NCBI GenBank assembly: GCA_016932505.1
Contig: JAFGCT010000023.1
Location: 1 to 64,000 of the forward strand
DNA: 64,000 nucleotides
DNA from: Candidatus Peregrinibacteria bacterium
GTDB taxonomy: Bacteria; Patescibacteriota; Gracilibacteria; UM-FILTER-43-11
Direction: 5' to 3'
Below, in pieces: positions 63,201-64,000 of this stretch. Both the position numbers and the translations under genes were made by a program. Below the pieces are notes generated by a model that was not told the DNA's origin, made no database searches, and saw nothing but the letters and a program-made list of their open reading frames with translations. Within the stretch, counting starts at the first letter, position 1; each line of letters starts with the position of its first letter.

Positions 63201-63477
63201 AATAAAGATTTTGGCAAAAATGGCAGGTTTAATTAATATCAAATCTATTCCAATGGGTAATGCCGGTCGCCAGATTGTAATGCATATGAGCACTTCAGTA
63301 ACAGCAGAGCAGATAATGAATCTTCTTAAATTTAATACAAAATGGTTAATAAGTGGCGATAAATTGAAAATTGATTTAAAGAATTTAGGATTTAATTGGT
63401 CGGAAAAATTGAAAGAAAATGTTAAACTACTTGTGCCGAAAAATAAGGAAGATAAAATTGACGGCGATGAAGCTTAA
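60283..63477 (+). CDS. mfd: Transcription-repair coupling factor
   Basis: Mfd removes stalled RNA polymerase and recruits UvrA. I start at [14 protein letters not shown]; the track's upstream residues are translated tandem repeat. That gives 1064 residues. The RNAP-interaction (CarD-like) domain shows [17 protein letters not shown]. The RecG-like motor follows: [21 protein letters not shown] (Walker A), [15 protein letters not shown] (DEEQ box), [15 protein letters not shown] and [17 protein letters not shown], then [11 protein letters not shown]. The C-terminal TRCF domain is present ([21 protein letters not shown]). The UvrB-like N-terminal part is present but divergent. Confidence 0.95.
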   Translation: [1064 protein letters not shown]

Positions 63478-63502
63478 TTGTCTCAAAACTCAATAAATAG
63501 TT

Positions 63503-64000
63503 ATGAAAAAGCATTTATTACAATTGTGGTTACTCGCAAAAAAAAAGAAATCAGATTTTATGAACAGTGAGTATGCCACTAGCGCAAAAATACGCAAAAT
63601 ATTAATTGCAATTATCGCTTTTTTTATTATATTCCCGTTATTATTTTTAGCTATACTATACCCTACCTTACCGGATATTGATGACATTCAAAGTCTAGTG
63701 GCTGCCGAATCAAGTGTAATTTTAGATAGAGATGGAGAAGTCTTATACACAATTCATGGAGACGAAAACAGAAAAAATGTCACACTAGATAAAATTTCAC
63801 CCTATGCTCCTCAGGCAATTATGGCTATCGAAGATGATGAATTTTACAATCACTCAGGAGTTGATTTTAAAGCATTTCTACTAGCTGTTTGTGGCGAATT
63901 CGGTTTATGTAATACTGCTCGCGGTGGTTCAACTCTAACTCAGCAATTTGTTAAAAACGCCTTTCTTAGCCCAGAACGTAGTTATACACGTAAGGCTAAA
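63503..64000 (+). CDS. Class A penicillin-binding protein (PBP1A-like), 5' part
   Basis: The gene runs off the window end; 166 codons are visible. It begins MKKHLLQLWLLAKKKK, with a cytoplasmic basic stretch, a membrane helix (ILIAIIAFFIIFPLLFLAIL) and then the GT51 transglycosylase start: LDRDGEVLYTIHGDENR, APQAIMAIEDDEFYNHSGVD (catalytic Glu in EDD.F) and RGGSTLTQQFVKNAFLS. These are the classic motifs of bifunctional PBPs that polymerise and cross-link peptidoglycan. It follows mfd by 25 bp. The transpeptidase half lies beyond the window. Confidence 0.92.
   Translation, partial: MKKHLLQLWLLAKKKKSDFMNSEYATSAKIRKILIAIIAFFIIFPLLFLAILYPTLPDIDDIQSLVAAESSVILDRDGEVLYTIHGDENRKNVTLDKISPYAPQAIMAIEDDEFYNHSGVDFKAFLLAVCGEFGLCNTARGGSTLTQQFVKNAFLSPERSYTRKAK

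Noticed and set aside
1-64000. UGA recoding to glycine (as in Gracilibacteria)
   Set aside because: The LOG-domain and FtsB-like genes end at TGA in a sensible place and no gene needs an internal TGA to stay open.

Overview
The window is AT-rich bacterial chromosome with short intergenic gaps. TAA, TAG and TGA all appear to act as stops, so the standard bacterial code fits. The gene set suggests a small-genome, S-layer-bearing bacterium. It carries several SLH-domain proteins, sortase with an LPXTG-type substrate, peptidoglycan enzymes, a pyrophosphate-type phosphofructokinase, a class I lysyl-tRNA synthetase, and many short proteins without recognisable family. My best guess is the Candidate Phyla Radiation (Patescibacteria), perhaps a Peregrinibacteria-like lineage. 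That placement is inference from gene content; no rRNA gene is present to test it.

Layout. 1-9 kb: a RAYT transposase tail, gpmI, a GC-rich structured transcription unit of unknown function, rel, tig, two exported proteins, and a RAYT transposase carrying a REP-like palindrome inside its own reading frame. 9-14 kb: a 1377-residue S-layer protein with a long structured leader. 14-28 kb: a LOG-domain protein, initiator tRNA, a DivIC/FtsB-like protein, murC, a DHH phosphoesterase with a long disordered tail bracketed by REP clusters, yidD, an M23 peptidase, a three-gene unknown cluster, dacA and ftsQ. 28-39 kb: an epimerase, a transglutaminase-like protein, lemA, the glycolytic run fba-gap-PPi-pfk, an FkbM methyltransferase and an SLH-rhodanese fusion. 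39-49 kb: a minus-strand group with an RND permease, lipoprotein adaptor, eIF2B-like protein and ArsB/NhaD permease, then class I lysS. 49-58 kb: an LPXTG surface protein, a HAD hydrolase, a ComEC-like hydrolase, a RAYT remnant, a sugar nucleotidyltransferase, a second S-layer paralogue and an SLH-sortase fusion. 58-64 kb: a cluster of DnaA-box-like sites (probable oriC), dnaN, mfd and the start of a class A PBP.

How the genes fit together. The window is dominated by envelope functions. MurC, DacA, PBP1A, M23 peptidase, FtsQ and the FtsB/DivIC-like protein build and divide a peptidoglycan wall. SLH proteins coat it. A sortase carried on SLH domains could attach LPXTG proteins. Glycolysis is represented by fba, gap, PPi-pfk and gpmI, and stringent control by Rel.

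The most unusual features are: (a) the GC-rich 450-nt transcription unit at 1.8-2.2 kb; (b) REP-like palindromes inserted in RAYT genes at the same coding position, with a compensatory base change; (c) inverted-repeat elements starting GTCTGAAC, one of which fills the M23-yidD gap and supplies the yidD start; (d) SLH-sortase and SLH-rhodanese fusions; (e) the oriC-like cluster next to dnaN without dnaA nearby; and (f) short tandem repeat arrays directly upstream of many start codons. All positions were read by eye, so site coordinates may be off by a base or two.
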